The notes under the pieces are model-generated. The model searched no databases. It saw only the letters and a program-made list of their open reading frames with translations, and was not told where the DNA came from. Both the position numbers and the translations under genes were made by a program. DNA of 64,000 bases from assembly GCF_000286835.2 (NCBI RefSeq), contig NZ_AJYD02000015.1, forward strand, positions 1 to 64,000, in the 5' to 3' direction. Below are positions 34,325 to 44,237 of this stretch, in pieces; the first letter of the stretch is position 1; the number at the start of each line of letters is the position of its first letter. This DNA comes from Enterovibrio norvegicus FF-33. GTDB taxonomy: Bacteria; Pseudomonadota; Gammaproteobacteria; Enterobacterales; Vibrionaceae.

Positions 34325-34350
34325 AAAAGCCAGACTTTGCAGTCTGGCTT
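34325..34350 (-). terminator. Terminator of dusB-fis (minus strand)
   Basis: AAGCCAGACT/AGTCTGGCTT (34327-34336 with 34341-34350) has loop TTGC. On the minus strand the stem is followed by TTGCGTTTTT. It is 30 bases past the fis stop. Confidence 0.88.
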
Positions 34351-34379
34351 CTACTGAAAACCGTTAAGTTAGCTGAACC

Positions 34380-34676
34380 TTAGTTCATGCCATACTTTTT
34401 CAGTTTCTTACGCAGAGTACCGCGGTTGATACCCATCATGGTTGCAGCGCGGGTTTGGTTACCGCGAGTGTATTGCATGATGGTGTCCAGCAGTGGTTGC
34501 TCAACTTCTGCCAGTACCAGCTCGTACAGGTCATTGACTTCCTGGCCATTCAACTGCGCTAGGTAGTTTTTCAGGGAGGCTTTTACTGAGTCACGCAGTG
34601 GCTTCTGGGTGATTTGATCTTGTGAAGTCACAGTAGTCACTGTCAATGCTTCTGAAGTCAGGTTTTGTTCGAACAT
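34380..34676 (-). CDS. fis: DNA-binding protein Fis
   Basis: Fis (98 residues) is a growth-phase nucleoid protein and activator of rRNA and tRNA promoters. The N-terminal beta-hairpin arm region and the C-terminal helix-turn-helix ([25 protein letters not shown]) are almost identical to E. coli Fis. It lies 23 bases downstream of dusB in the classical dusB-fis operon. Confidence 0.99.
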   Translation of the reverse strand: MFEQNLTSEALTVTTVTSQDQITQKPLRDSVKASLKNYLAQLNGQEVNDLYELVLAEVEQPLLDTIMQYTRGNQTRAATMMGINRGTLRKKLKKYGMN

Positions 34677-34699
34677 ACTCTGTCAGCTCTTCTCGTATT

Positions 34700-35665
34700 T
34701 TATGCAACGTTTACGAAATAATCTTGCAGCGCATCGATCTGCTGGTGGGCATCTTCGATTGCGTTGAAAGTCCGGCGAAAATCGCCAATCAGATCATGTT
34801 CTTTCAGGTACCACCCCACGTGTTTACGTGCGATACGTAGCCCTTTGAGATCACCATAAAACTGGTGAAGCTCTTGAACATGACCCAACAAAATTGCTTC
34901 GACCTCTTCCATCGGCGGAGCAGCAAGCTCTTCACCGGTGGCAAGGTAGTGTTGGATTTCTCTAAAAATCCAAGGACGCCCTTGTGCAGAGCGACCAATC
35001 ATTAAGGCATCTACACCTGTGTATTCCAGCACTTGTTTGGCTTTCTGAGGGGAATCGATATCTCCGTTGGCGATAACGGGGATGGATATTGCCTCTTTGA
35101 CCGCTCTTATGCTGTCGTACTCAGCCTCTCCTTTGTACATGCAAGCGCGAGTTCGACCGTGGAGGGCCAATGCTTGTATGCCGCAATCTTCGGCCATTCT
35201 GGCAATCTGGAGACAATTTTTGTTCTCCGGATCCCATCCTGTCCGTGTTTTCAGTGTGACGGGAACGTCAACTGCAGACACGACTGCTTTCAGGATTTGC
35301 TCAATGATGTCAGGTCGGGTCAGCAATGCTGAACCGGCCAGTTTCTTATTGACCTTTTTTGCCGGGCAACCCATGTTGATATCGACGATTTGAGCGCCAT
35401 TCTCAACACAGTAACGCGCGGCATCTGCCATCAATGCTGGTTCAGCACCAGCAATTTGAACAGAACGGATCCCCTTTTCATCGAGATGAACCATCCGGTT
35501 TTTCGATTTGGCTGTGTGCCACATCGCCGGATTGGAAGACATCATTTCGCTAACCGCCATGCCAGCGCCGTGGCGCAAACAGAGTTCGCGGAATGGCCTA
35601 TCCGTTACACCAGCCATGGGTGCGACGATAAGTGTGTTTTCCAGCTTGTACGGTCCGATCTGCAA
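34700..35665 (-). CDS. dusB: tRNA-dihydrouridine synthase B (TTG start)
   Basis: DusB (321 residues from this start, equal to E. coli) is an FMN enzyme that reduces uridine in the tRNA D loop. It shows APMAGVTDRPFRELC, INMGCPAKKV, LHGRTRACMYKGEAEYD with the catalytic cysteine, and IANGDI and GRPWIFREI for FMN. Start choice: TTG at 35665 begins exactly at the family start (QIGPYKLEN), with GAAGA upstream. In-frame ATGs at 35698 and 35707 would add 11 to 14 residues. It heads the dusB-fis operon. Confidence 0.9.
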   Translation of the reverse strand: MQIGPYKLENTLIVAPMAGVTDRPFRELCLRHGAGMAVSEMMSSNPAMWHTAKSKNRMVHLDEKGIRSVQIAGAEPALMADAARYCVENGAQIVDINMGCPAKKVNKKLAGSALLTRPDIIEQILKAVVSAVDVPVTLKTRTGWDPENKNCLQIARMAEDCGIQALALHGRTRACMYKGEAEYDSIRAVKEAISIPVIANGDIDSPQKAKQVLEYTGVDALMIGRSAQGRPWIFREIQHYLATGEELAAPPMEEVEAILLGHVQELHQFYGDLKGLRIARKHVGWYLKEHDLIGDFRRTFNAIEDAHQQIDALQDYFVNVA

Positions 35666-35812
35666 GGTAGTATCTTCAATGTCAGCAAGGGCGCGCATTT
35701 TACGCATTTTTTCCCAGTCTGAAAAGGCCAATATTTGAGCGTTCTGTATTGATTTTCTAAAAAGCCAGTGAATTCAAATTTTTAGTATAAAATTTGTTCG
35801 ATTATCACCAGG

Positions 35813-36697
35813 TTAGGCTTTCTCGGCAGTGATACGACACCACTCTTCTTTCACGATAATCTCGTTAACAGCGAGTTCATCGCGATAACAATCGGCAACC
35901 GACTCTGCTTGCGCTTCTAAAACGCCAGACATCGCCAATTTACCCTGTGGGGCCATCAGACTTTTGATGACGGGAGAAAGCTCGCGAAGTGGACCAGCCA
36001 GAATGTTTGCTACTACGACTTCGGCTTGCAGATTCTCAGGCTGATCTTTTGGTAGGAACAATTCAAGGCGGTCAGAAACGCCATTGCGCTCTGCATTATC
36101 TTTTGAGGCTTGTAGCGCTTGTGGATCGATATCGATACCAATCACTTTCTTTGCGCCCAACAGCAGCGCTGCCAGTGAAAGAATGCCCGAGCCACAACCA
36201 AAATCGATCACGGTTTTGCCGTTAAGATCGAGTCCATCAAGCCACTCAAGGCACAATGATGTGGTTGGGTGGGTGCCCGTGCCGAAAGCGAGGCCCGGAT
36301 CTAGCATGATGTTAACGGCATCTGGGTCGGGTGCATCGCACCAACTTGGACAAACCCATAGACGCTGACCAAAACGCATTGGCTTGAAGTTGTCCATCCA
36401 AGCGCGTTCCCAGTCTTTGTCTTCCAGTTGTTCAATTTTATGAGCAAAGCCTTCAACAAGCAGCGGGCTTGCTTTCAGTATGCTCATCACCGCATCCATG
36501 TCGGTTTCCGCATCGTAAAGTGCCACGATGTCAGTCTCACCCCATAGGCGTGTTTCGCCCGGCATAGGTTCAAAGACAGGCGTGTCTTTGGCATCAAGGA
36601 AAGTCACGGACAGGGCGCCAGCGTCGTCCATCAGCATGTCACCGATGGCTTCTGCCGTTTCCGCTGTTGCGTTAAGTTTGATTTGAATCCAAGGCAT
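35813..36697 (-). CDS. prmA: Ribosomal protein L11 methyltransferase
   Basis: PrmA (294 residues; E. coli 293) trimethylates lysines and the N terminus of L11, whose gene rplK is also in this window. The N-terminal substrate-recognition domain ends in [19 protein letters not shown]. The SAM domain carries [26 protein letters not shown] and [10 protein letters not shown]. It stands between panF and dusB with about 150-base gaps. Confidence 0.97.
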   Translation of the reverse strand: MPWIQIKLNATAETAEAIGDMLMDDAGALSVTFLDAKDTPVFEPMPGETRLWGETDIVALYDAETDMDAVMSILKASPLLVEGFAHKIEQLEDKDWERAWMDNFKPMRFGQRLWVCPSWCDAPDPDAVNIMLDPGLAFGTGTHPTTSLCLEWLDGLDLNGKTVIDFGCGSGILSLAALLLGAKKVIGIDIDPQALQASKDNAERNGVSDRLELFLPKDQPENLQAEVVVANILAGPLRELSPVIKSLMAPQGKLAMSGVLEAQAESVADCYRDELAVNEIIVKEEWCRITAEKA

Positions 36698-36800
36698 GGC
36701 TAATTCGCTTTTTGTTTCACTACGGTTTTAGGGGGCGGATTCTAGCATAAAAAGTAGGCAGCTCGCATAGGGGGGAGTGGGGGCATTGGTAAGAAAGCGT

Positions 36801-36827
36801 AAAAAAACGGACAGCCGAGGCTGTCCG
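36801..36827 (-). terminator. Terminator of yhdT-panF (minus strand)
   Basis: CGGACAGC/GCTGTCCG (36808-36815 with 36820-36827) has a four-base loop. On the minus strand it is followed by T7. It is 22 bases past the panF stop. Confidence 0.9.
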
Positions 36828-36848
36828 AGGAGAGAGCATGTGGAGGTA

Positions 36849-38303
36849 TCAGGCGAGAGCGGGCTTAATACGCTGATGCTGCAATAAGCTAACCAGCACG
36901 AAGGCGATAAGGCTTACGGTTAAGGCGGGAACGATAGCGTGAACGCCAGCCATGTCCGGTTTGAAAGTGGAAAACGCGGCGTAGCTGCCAAGTCCCGTTA
37001 ACATTGAGGCCAACGCACCGCGTGCGGTGGCTTTTTCCCAGTAAAGCCCGAGCACAAGTGGCCACAGGAAGACGGCCTGCATGCCGCCAAAGGCCAGCAA
37101 GTTGAGCCAGATGATCATATCGGGCGGATTGGTGGCCGCCACAAACACAAGCAGCGAGAAAATACCCGTTACCCAAAGAGACAGTGTTGGCAATTTGCTT
37201 TCTGTCTCTGGCGCATCAGCCGCCTTGGGGTTGATGTAGTTGAGGTATAAATCTTTAAGCAAGGTCGCTGACGCTTGGATCAGCTGGGAATCAATGGTCG
37301 ACATAATCGCCGCCATGGGGCCGGCAAGGAAAACACCGGCGACCACTGGCGGTAGCACGGTCATCATGAGGGTGGGCATGATCTGATCCGGATTGGCGAT
37401 ATCGGGCACAATCGCGCGACCCAATGCGCCAGCCAAATGCATCCCTAGCATCAAAAAAGCCACCATCGCCGTGCTTATTACCATCCCTTTGTGCAATGAC
37501 GAACTGGACTTGTAAGACATACAGCGTACGGCAGCGTGAGGCAGACCGATCACCCCAAAGCAAACCAGTACCCAAAAACTCAGCATGAAGGGTTCGGTGA
37601 GAAACGCATCTGGTCCATAAGGCGTGACCAAGGCAGGGTCAATGGTATGAAGTTCGGTGATCATTTCACCCAAACTACCACCAGCATGAATAATGCCGAC
37701 GAGCAGAGCGATAGTGCCGATGATCATCATTACGCCCTGTACCGTATCAGTCATCACCACTGCGCGGAAACCACCAATGGTGGTGTAAAGACCGACGGTA
37801 AAGGCAAACAGCATTAATCCATGGGTGTATGAAAGCCCTGTGACAGTTTGTAGTAGGCGTGCGCCACCCACAAACTGCACCACCATCGTGCCGAAAAATG
37901 CCAGTAAAAGCGCTAAAGAGGCAAAAATGACCACAGCGCGACTTTTATAGCGTGCGTACAGCATGTCATTGAGCGTCAGCGCGTTATGACGGCGTGACTC
38001 AATGGCAAATTTTTTGCCGAGCACGCCGAGCGTTAACCATGCAGCTGGGAGTTGGATCATCGCGAGTAATACCCAACCCAGCCCCATTTTATAGGCTGCA
38101 CCAGGGCCGCCTATAAATGAACTGGCACTGGCGTAGGTTGCTGCGAGCGTCATGGCGAGAACGAATCCCCCCATGCTGCGATTACCCAGCAGGTATTCAT
38201 TGAGAAAGCCTTTGCTCTGTTCACCTTTCTTGCGTGCGTAGATCGCCAATGCGAATACTGCGATCAGGTACAGTGCCATGGGAATAACAAGCTGACTATT
38301 CAT
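36849..38303 (-). CDS. panF: Sodium/pantothenate symporter
   Basis: PanF (484 residues) is a sodium:solute symporter with about 13 membrane segments that imports pantothenate, the CoA precursor. The segment ATYASASSFIGGPGAAYKMGLGWV and GGFRAVVMTDTVQGVMMIIG are typical of the family. yhdT overlaps its start by 8 bp, the pairing seen in E. coli (accC-yhdT-panF-prmA). Confidence 0.94.
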   Translation of the reverse strand: MNSQLVIPMALYLIAVFALAIYARKKGEQSKGFLNEYLLGNRSMGGFVLAMTLAATYASASSFIGGPGAAYKMGLGWVLLAMIQLPAAWLTLGVLGKKFAIESRRHNALTLNDMLYARYKSRAVVIFASLALLLAFFGTMVVQFVGGARLLQTVTGLSYTHGLMLFAFTVGLYTTIGGFRAVVMTDTVQGVMMIIGTIALLVGIIHAGGSLGEMITELHTIDPALVTPYGPDAFLTEPFMLSFWVLVCFGVIGLPHAAVRCMSYKSSSSLHKGMVISTAMVAFLMLGMHLAGALGRAIVPDIANPDQIMPTLMMTVLPPVVAGVFLAGPMAAIMSTIDSQLIQASATLLKDLYLNYINPKAADAPETESKLPTLSLWVTGIFSLLVFVAATNPPDMIIWLNLLAFGGMQAVFLWPLVLGLYWEKATARGALASMLTGLGSYAAFSTFKPDMAGVHAIVPALTVSLIAFVLVSLLQHQRIKPALA

Positions 38304-38577
38304 GGGAACTATCCTGCTCGATGTCGAGTGACATATCTTTAAACAAAAACTTCACCATGGCAGCGCATAAGAGTGTAAACAGCACAGGGCCAACGACACA
38401 GGCCATCAAAAACCACAGTGGCAATCCGAAATAGAGTGTTGGGGGAGCCAGTTCAATGCCTTCAGGGGCAAGACCATAGGCAAACCCGTACCACCATAGG
38501 AAATAGGCAACAGCGAGTCCGATGGACCACTTTGCTTCTTTGTGCGCTTGGTGGTAGCGGCTGCTAAGTGTCTTCAT
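38296..38577 (-). CDS. yhdT: YhdT family inner-membrane protein (DUF997)
   Basis: This 93-residue small membrane protein has two hydrophobic helices (about residues 18-35 and 48-80), with WSIGLAVAYFLWWYGFAYG and FGLPLWFLMACVVGP. The family always sits before panF and probably supports that symporter. The ATG at 38577 has GGAGG 7 bases upstream; the longer frame to 38685 is spurious. The last 8 bp overlap panF, so translation is likely coupled. Confidence 0.9.
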   Translation of the reverse strand: MKTLSSRYHQAHKEAKWSIGLAVAYFLWWYGFAYGLAPEGIELAPPTLYFGLPLWFLMACVVGPVLFTLLCAAMVKFLFKDMSLDIEQDSSHE

Positions 38578-38703
38578 TAGAAGCCTCCGAAACAGACTTA
38601 GGTGTCTGTTTGTATTCATACAGTGTGTTGAGAAGGCGCGTATTGTGGCAAAAGAAGGGAGAATGTGACAGCTATTGCAGTGCATTGAAGTGGTTAAAGA
38701 AAC

Positions 38704-38732
38704 AAAAAAGGCTGCGAAAGTCGCAGCCTTTT
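38704..38732 (-). terminator. Terminator of aroQ-accB-accC (minus strand)
   Basis: AAAAGGCTGCGA/TCGCAGCCTTTT (38706-38717 with 38721-38732) has loop AAG, with T6 following on the minus strand. Confidence 0.92.
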
Positions 38733-38753
38733 ACAGAAAACTAAACGGGATGA

Positions 38754-40100
38754 TTACTTGTGTATACCCAGTTTCTTTTCCAGATAGTGGATATTAGCGC
38801 CACCGTGCTGGAAGTTTTCGTCTTTCATGATTTCTAGCTGAAGCGGGATGTTTGTTTTGATGCCGTCGATAATGGTTTCGCTCAGCGCATTACGCATGCG
38901 AGCGATGGCCACGTCGCGGTTCTCACCGAAACAAATCAGCTTACCGATCATTGAATCGTAATGAGGTGGCACGGTATACCCAGAGTAGACGTGCGACTCC
39001 CAACGAACACCCATACCACCAGGCGCATGAAAGCGCGTGATTTTACCTGGGCTTGGCAAGAAACGAACAGGGTCTTCCGCATTGATGCGACATTCAATCG
39101 CATGGCCACGGATAACGATGTCATCTTGTGTGAAAGACAAAGGCTGACCGGCGGCAATGCGCAGTTGCTCTTTGATAAGGTCGATGCCAGTCACCATTTC
39201 GGTAACAGGGTGCTCAACCTGAATACGGGTGTTCATTTCGATGAAATAGAACTCGCCGTTTTCATACAGGAATTCAAATGTACCTGCGCCGCGATAACCA
39301 ATTTCAAGACACGCTCGGCAGCAACGCTCACCGATGTAACGGCGCATTTCTGCTGTGATACCTGGTGCTGGCGCTTCTTCAACCACTTTTTGGTGACGAC
39401 GCTGCATTGAGCAATCACGCTCGCCAAGGTGAATCGCACCGCCTTGACCGTCAGCCAAGACTTGAACTTCAATGTGACGTGGGTTTTCTAGGAATTTCTC
39501 CATGTAAACCACATCGTTATTGAACGCTGCTTTTGCTTCTGCGCGCGTCATTGCGATGGACTCGGTCAGCTCTTGTTCTGAACGAACCACTCGCATGCCA
39601 CGACCACCGCCGCCACCAGAGGCTTTGATGATCACGGGGTAGCCGATACGCTTAGCAAAGGCTTTGTTTTTCGCTTCGTCGTTGTCCAATGGTCCATCTG
39701 AACCCGGCACGCATGGGACGCCTGCTTTTTTCATCGCATTGATGGCAGAAACTTTATCGCCCATTAGGCGAATTGTTTCTGCGCGAGGGCCAACGAAGAT
39801 AAAGCCAGATTGCTCTACTTGCTCAGCAAAATCTGCGTTTTCAGACAGGAAACCATAGCCAGGGTGGATAGCCACAGCGCCGGTAACTTCTGCCGCGCTG
39901 ATGATGCGAGGAATGTTTAGGTAGCTTTCAAAGCTTGATGCGGGACCAATACAAATGGATTCGTCAGCCAGCAATACATGCTTCAGATCGCGGTCAGCGG
40001 TAGAGTGAACGGCAACGGTTTTGATGCCTAGCTCTTTACATGCACGCAGGATACGAAGTGCGATCTCACCGCGGTTAGCGATGACAATTTTATCTAACAT
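38754..40100 (-). CDS. accC: Acetyl-CoA carboxylase, biotin carboxylase subunit
   Basis: AccC (448 residues) carboxylates biotin on AccB using ATP and bicarbonate, the first step of fatty-acid synthesis. The N terminus [19 protein letters not shown], the glycine-rich ATP loop [34 protein letters not shown] and [17 protein letters not shown] are diagnostic. It lies 12 bases after accB in the same operon. Confidence 0.98.
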   Translation of the reverse strand: MLDKIVIANRGEIALRILRACKELGIKTVAVHSTADRDLKHVLLADESICIGPASSFESYLNIPRIISAAEVTGAVAIHPGYGFLSENADFAEQVEQSGFIFVGPRAETIRLMGDKVSAINAMKKAGVPCVPGSDGPLDNDEAKNKAFAKRIGYPVIIKASGGGGGRGMRVVRSEQELTESIAMTRAEAKAAFNNDVVYMEKFLENPRHIEVQVLADGQGGAIHLGERDCSMQRRHQKVVEEAPAPGITAEMRRYIGERCCRACLEIGYRGAGTFEFLYENGEFYFIEMNTRIQVEHPVTEMVTGIDLIKEQLRIAAGQPLSFTQDDIVIRGHAIECRINAEDPVRFLPSPGKITRFHAPGGMGVRWESHVYSGYTVPPHYDSMIGKLICFGENRDVAIARMRNALSETIIDGIKTNIPLQLEIMKDENFQHGGANIHYLEKKLGIHK

Positions 40101-40112
40101 AACTGTCCTCGA

Positions 40113-40568
40113 TTACTCGATGATGATCAGTGGCTCATCAAATTCAACGATTTGACCGTCTACGCACAAAATCGCTTTCACCACACCTGCTTTATCAGAT
40201 TGGATCTGGTTCATCATTTTCATGGCTTCAACAATGCACAGTGTGTCACCAACGTTCACAGACTGGCCGATTTCAACGAATGATTGCGCTTCTGGGCTTG
40301 GTGAACGGTAGAACGTACCTACCATTGGCGAAAGTACTTTATGACCAGATTCAACCGGTGCAGCAGCAGGTGTTTCGGCAACTGGCGCGGCAGCGACTGG
40401 CGCAGGCGCTGGAGCGGCCATTGGTGCAGCATACATTTGGGTAGGTTGAGCAGAAGCAGGAACCGCGCGGCTGATGCGCACTGATTCTTCACCCTCAGAA
40501 ATTTCCAGTTCAGCGATACCTGATTCTTCAACCAGCTCAATCAGTTTTTTGATTTTACGAATATCCAT
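40113..40568 (-). CDS. accB: Biotin carboxyl carrier protein of acetyl-CoA carboxylase
   Basis: AccB (151 residues) has an N-terminal helical part ([23 protein letters not shown]), an Ala/Pro-rich linker (about 35-72) and a biotinyl domain with K117 in EAMKMMNQ. The linker is slightly extended in PA repeats. AccB controls its own expression in E. coli. It is followed by accC and preceded by aroQ (26-base gap). Confidence 0.98.
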   Translation of the reverse strand: MDIRKIKKLIELVEESGIAELEISEGEESVRISRAVPASAQPTQMYAAPMAAPAPAPVAAAPVAETPAAAPVESGHKVLSPMVGTFYRSPSPEAQSFVEIGQSVNVGDTLCIVEAMKMMNQIQSDKAGVVKAILCVDGQIVEFDEPLIIIE

Positions 40569-40594
40569 GTTGTCTCATCTCTTCAAATTTGTTG

Positions 40595-41050
40595 TCAGTT
40601 GGCGTCTGACTGCAGGCGGCGCGCCGCTGCCTTCAGTGCAAATTCATATCCGTCTGCGCCTAGGCCACAAATTACGCCTTCTGCTTTATCAGAAAAGTAA
40701 GAGTGGTGGCGAAAAGGTTCGCGTGCGTGGACGTTGGACAGGTGCACTTCAATGAATGGGATACCTACTGCAAGGATGGCATCGCGAAGCGCCACGCTTG
40801 TATGTGTAAAAGCAGCAGGGTTGATAATGATGTAATCAACGTTTCCCATGGCTTGATGAATTCTCTCAATCAGCGCGTATTCCGCGTTTGATTGGAGGTG
40901 ATCAAGCTGGAGGTTGAGTTGTGCAGCAAGCGAAGTCAGATCGGCGACAATTTGATCTAACGTTTTCTGTCCATAGTGTCCTGGCTCCCTAACACCCAGC
41001 ATATTGAGGTTGGGGCCATTAAGTAGTAAAACTTTGCGATTTGTCGTCAT
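40595..41050 (-). CDS. aroQ: 3-dehydroquinate dehydratase, type II
   Basis: AroQ (151 residues) dehydrates 3-dehydroquinate in the shikimate pathway. The type II signature [20 protein letters not shown], the catalytic Tyr in that loop, [15 protein letters not shown] and the His in [14 protein letters not shown] are all present. The ATG at 41050 starts at the conserved region; the ribosome-binding site is weak (GAAAG). The frame to 41161 is noncoding leader. It heads aroQ-accB-accC. Confidence 0.95.
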   Translation of the reverse strand: MTTNRKVLLLNGPNLNMLGVREPGHYGQKTLDQIVADLTSLAAQLNLQLDHLQSNAEYALIERIHQAMGNVDYIIINPAAFTHTSVALRDAILAVGIPFIEVHLSNVHAREPFRHHSYFSDKAEGVICGLGADGYEFALKAAARRLQSDAN

Positions 41051-41387
41051 ATTGATCGCTTTCTTCCTGTTCTTGTGGCGAAAAGAGCGTAACTTCTGCT
41101 TTTCAATATCGCGTGGTGCGAGAGCCAATAAATGGCACTCCGACCATTCACTAACTGCCAATTATAGAGAAATCACCGCAAATGGCAGCAAAATACTGGT
41201 CTAATCAGACATGTTAAGACTTTCAGCGTTATAGATTACGGGTTTATGACTGGGATTAAGACGCGATAGTTCACGATTTAATCACTTTTGAAATGAAAAA
41301 TGTTATCTCGATCCCATCAAGAAATATGCGCATTGTTGATATTTGTGGTGATGAGTATTGGTTTTGCGTTTAAAACAGAGGAAAAAG
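41051..41387. other. Intergenic region between acs terminator and aroQ
   Basis: These 337 bases hold no gene I can support. They must contain the promoter and leader of aroQ-accB-accC (minus strand). The only structure I noticed is a short inverted repeat GTCT-AATC-AGAC at about 41199-41210, too weak to assign to a regulator. Confidence 0.6.
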
Positions 41388-41410
41388 AAAAGGCCGCAAT
41401 GCGGCCTTTT
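41388..41410 (-). terminator. Terminator of acs (minus strand)
   Basis: AAAAGGCCGC/GCGGCCTTTT (41388-41397 with 41401-41410) has loop AAT. On the minus strand CTTTTTCC follows. Confidence 0.92.
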
Positions 41411-41432
41411 CATCGACTTAAGTGAACATTAA

Positions 41433-43382
41433 TTAAACCACGCTAGATTTCTCAGCGATGAGTTTATCAACCACGCCGGGATCGGCCAGTGTGGAAGTAT
41501 CACCCAGCGTACCGGTATCGCCCGTTGCAATCTTACGCAGAATTCGGCGCATGATTTTACCTGAACGCGTTTTTGGCAATGCATCTGTCCAATGGATGAA
41601 ATCTGGTGTCGCGATAGGACCAATTTCCTTACGTACCCAGTTTTTCACTTCCTTGGTCAGTTCAGCACTTGGCACTTCACCAGAGTTGAGCGTGATGTAC
41701 GCATAGATAGCCTGACCTTTGATGTCATGCGGTACACCTACGATCGCGGCTTCGGCAATTTTGTCGAAAGCGACCAGTGCGGATTCGATTTCAGCCGTAC
41801 CCATACGGTGGCCTGACACGTTCAATACATCATCAACACGGCCCGTGATCCAGTAGTAACCGTCTTCATCGCGACGTGCACCGTCACCGGTAAAGTACAT
41901 GCCTTTGAAGGTTGAGAAATAAGTTTGTTCGAAGCGCTCATGGTCACCAAAGACGGAACGCATTTGGCCTGGCCAAGAATCCAACATGACCAAGTTACCT
42001 TCGGCAGCACCTTCTACGATGTTACCCATGTTGTCGACTAGAGCCGGTTGCACACCGAAGAATGGGCGGGTTGCAGAGCCCGGTTTCAGGGCGGTTGCAC
42101 CTGGCAGTGGTGAAATCAAAATACCGCCAGTTTCAGTTTGCCACCAGGTATCAACGATCGGGCATTTGCTGTCGCCGATGGTTTTGTAATACCACTCCCA
42201 CGCTTCTGGGTTAATCGGTTCGCCCACCGACCCCATGACACGCAGTGAATCACGCTTGGTGCCTTCGACGGCTTCGTTGCCTTTCGCCATCAGTGCGCGG
42301 ATTGCAGTTGGTGCGGTATACAAGATGTTGACCTGATGCTTATCGACGACTTCGCTCATACGAGCGGTTGATGGGTAGTTAGGTACACCTTCAAACAAAA
42401 TGGTCTTGGCGCCGTTTGCCAGCGGACCATAGATCAGGTAGCTGTGACCGGTGATCCAACCAACATCTGCCGTACACCAAAAGACTTCGCCTTCTTGGTA
42501 ATCAAAGACATATTTGAATGTCATGGTGGCATAAACCAAATAGCCACCAGTGGTGTGAAGAACACCTTTTGGTGTGCCTGTTGAACCTGATGTATAAAGG
42601 ATGAACAGCGGATCTTCTGCACTCATCTCTTCTGGTTCACAGTTGTCCGATACCACGGCGGTAGCTTCATGCCACCATACGTCGCGGTCAGAATGCCACT
42701 CAACGTTATTGCCTGTGCGCTGGTAAACCACCACTTTTTCAACACACGTTACTGCAGGGTTAGCCATTGCAGCATCGACGTTTTGTTTCAACGGTACAGC
42801 GCGTCCGCCACGAACACCTTCGTCGGCGGTGATCACGACTTTTGCGTTTGAATCAACAATGCGGCCAGCCAGTGCTTCTGGAGAGAAACCACCAAATACG
42901 ATGGTGTGAACAGCGCCGATACGGGTACAAGCCAGCATGGCAATAGCCGCTTCAAGTACCATTGGCATGTAAAGACACACGACATCGCCTTTGCGAACGC
43001 CTTGACCTTTCAATGCGTTAGCGAACTTACACACTTCAGTATGAAGCTCGCTATAGGTCAGTGTTTTGTCGTCAGTTGGATCGTCACCTTCCCAAATCAG
43101 CGCGACTTGGTCGCCTTTTGATTCAAGGTGGCGGTCGATACAGTTAGCAGAAACGTTGAGTGTGCCATCTTCAAACCACTTGATGTCGACATGGCCAGTA
43201 TCAAAAGAGGTGTGTTTCACCTTCGTAAAAGGCTTGATCCAGTCAACGATTTTGCCGTGCTCGCGCCAGAATCCTTCTGGGTTAACAACAGACTGCTGAT
43301 ACATTTCACGGTAGCCGTCGTTGTTTACGTGCGCGTTTGCTTCAATCTCCGGCATGACCGGGTGCAGGTGAACCTCACTCAT
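41433..43382 (-). CDS. acs: Acetyl-CoA synthetase (AMP-forming)
   Basis: Acs (649 residues) activates acetate to acetyl-CoA through acetyl-AMP. The P-loop-like motif [47 protein letters not shown] and the C-terminal [11 protein letters not shown] are present. K609 is the catalytic lysine that is acetylated in other bacteria, at the same number as in E. coli. AGGAG precedes the ATG. It shares the region with CrbS and CrbR, which regulate acs in vibrios. Confidence 0.98.
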   Translation of the reverse strand: MSEVHLHPVMPEIEANAHVNNDGYREMYQQSVVNPEGFWREHGKIVDWIKPFTKVKHTSFDTGHVDIKWFEDGTLNVSANCIDRHLESKGDQVALIWEGDDPTDDKTLTYSELHTEVCKFANALKGQGVRKGDVVCLYMPMVLEAAIAMLACTRIGAVHTIVFGGFSPEALAGRIVDSNAKVVITADEGVRGGRAVPLKQNVDAAMANPAVTCVEKVVVYQRTGNNVEWHSDRDVWWHEATAVVSDNCEPEEMSAEDPLFILYTSGSTGTPKGVLHTTGGYLVYATMTFKYVFDYQEGEVFWCTADVGWITGHSYLIYGPLANGAKTILFEGVPNYPSTARMSEVVDKHQVNILYTAPTAIRALMAKGNEAVEGTKRDSLRVMGSVGEPINPEAWEWYYKTIGDSKCPIVDTWWQTETGGILISPLPGATALKPGSATRPFFGVQPALVDNMGNIVEGAAEGNLVMLDSWPGQMRSVFGDHERFEQTYFSTFKGMYFTGDGARRDEDGYYWITGRVDDVLNVSGHRMGTAEIESALVAFDKIAEAAIVGVPHDIKGQAIYAYITLNSGEVPSAELTKEVKNWVRKEIGPIATPDFIHWTDALPKTRSGKIMRRILRKIATGDTGTLGDTSTLADPGVVDKLIAEKSSVV

Positions 43383-43612
43383 TATCTTTCTCCTTGTGTT
43401 CCTGCGTGATGCCTTCAGGCATCCTGATTTGGCGACCGCATCATATAAGAATAGGGTACGGTATTGCGGTCTTGTTACATTAAGGTCGGTCAGATGAGGG
43501 TTCTCGACAATTAGACTTTAGGATGACGCGTGTGTTTTCTCTGAGATTTGTGAGCTTGCGAGCCTAACACTGAGGCATTGATCTCACTTAAATGCGCCTA
43601 GTTGCGTTAGGT

Positions 43613-44236
43613 TCAAGCTGATCTGGGTATTGGCACGTCGCCATACTTTAAACGTACGTATATCAAGGCTGCGCTGATGGCATCATCAAGTGCATCATGC
43701 CGACCAGACAGTGGTAAGTCGAGATGGTGTCCTATCGCCTCCATACTTAAATCGAAGTAGGCGTTGGGAAGAATGTGTTCGAGTTTTTTGCGGTATATGT
43801 CACTCACCTCGATGGTAGCGTTTGGCAGTTTGAAGCCTAATAGCCGTTTTGCGTACCGATCGAGGATCGCTTTGTCGTACTGAATGTAATAGCCGACGAT
43901 CGGGCGATTTTCGATGAAATCAATCAGATGCAGCATGGCGTCTTTTTCAGATAATCCGTTGTTCAAATCCTGATGACGGATACCGTGGATTTTGACGGAT
44001 TGTGCATTGAGTGACGATGGTGCGCGTAGCGAGAGCGTAAGGGGATCGCTGGTGATAATCATGTTGCCGCGAATTTTAGTGGCAGCAATGGTTACAAGTT
44101 CGGCTTTGTGCGGGTCGAGGCTGGTGGTTTCACAATCAAGGGAAACGACTTCTTCACCCGTCGGGGTGGCAAACAAATGCGCGTAAGGCGTATTTCGCCA
44201 TTGGTAGCGGTGCCAGTATCTCGACAACAGGTTCAT
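43613..44236 (-). CDS. 3'-5' exonuclease of the DnaQ/epsilon superfamily
   Basis: This 207-residue DEDDh-type exonuclease has motif I SLDCETTSLDP, motif II VGYYIQYDKAILDRY, and motif III HDALDDAISAALIY (His and Asp five apart). Such proteins are often annotated as a DNA polymerase III epsilon-like subunit, but the short form without a polymerase-binding tail suggests an independent nuclease. It starts one base after the stop of the cNMP/CBS/nucleotidyltransferase gene, so the two are one translational unit. This pair recurs near acs and symporter genes in related bacteria, and its role is not known to me. Confidence 0.87.
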   Translation of the reverse strand: MNLLSRYWHRYQWRNTPYAHLFATPTGEEVVSLDCETTSLDPHKAELVTIAATKIRGNMIITSDPLTLSLRAPSSLNAQSVKIHGIRHQDLNNGLSEKDAMLHLIDFIENRPIVGYYIQYDKAILDRYAKRLLGFKLPNATIEVSDIYRKKLEHILPNAYFDLSMEAIGHHLDLPLSGRHDALDDAISAALIYVRLKYGDVPIPRSA

Positions 44237-44237
44237 A

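Noticed and set aside
41196..41215. FadR-like site upstream of aroQ-accBC
   Set aside because: CTGGTCTAATCAGAC has one good half-site, but the other half (TCAGAC) does not match GACCAG, so the operator call is not supported.
43383..43612. CRP site in the acs promoter region
   Set aside because: Only isolated half-sites (TGTGA near 43549, TCACT near 43584) occur; no TGTGA-N6-TCACA pair.
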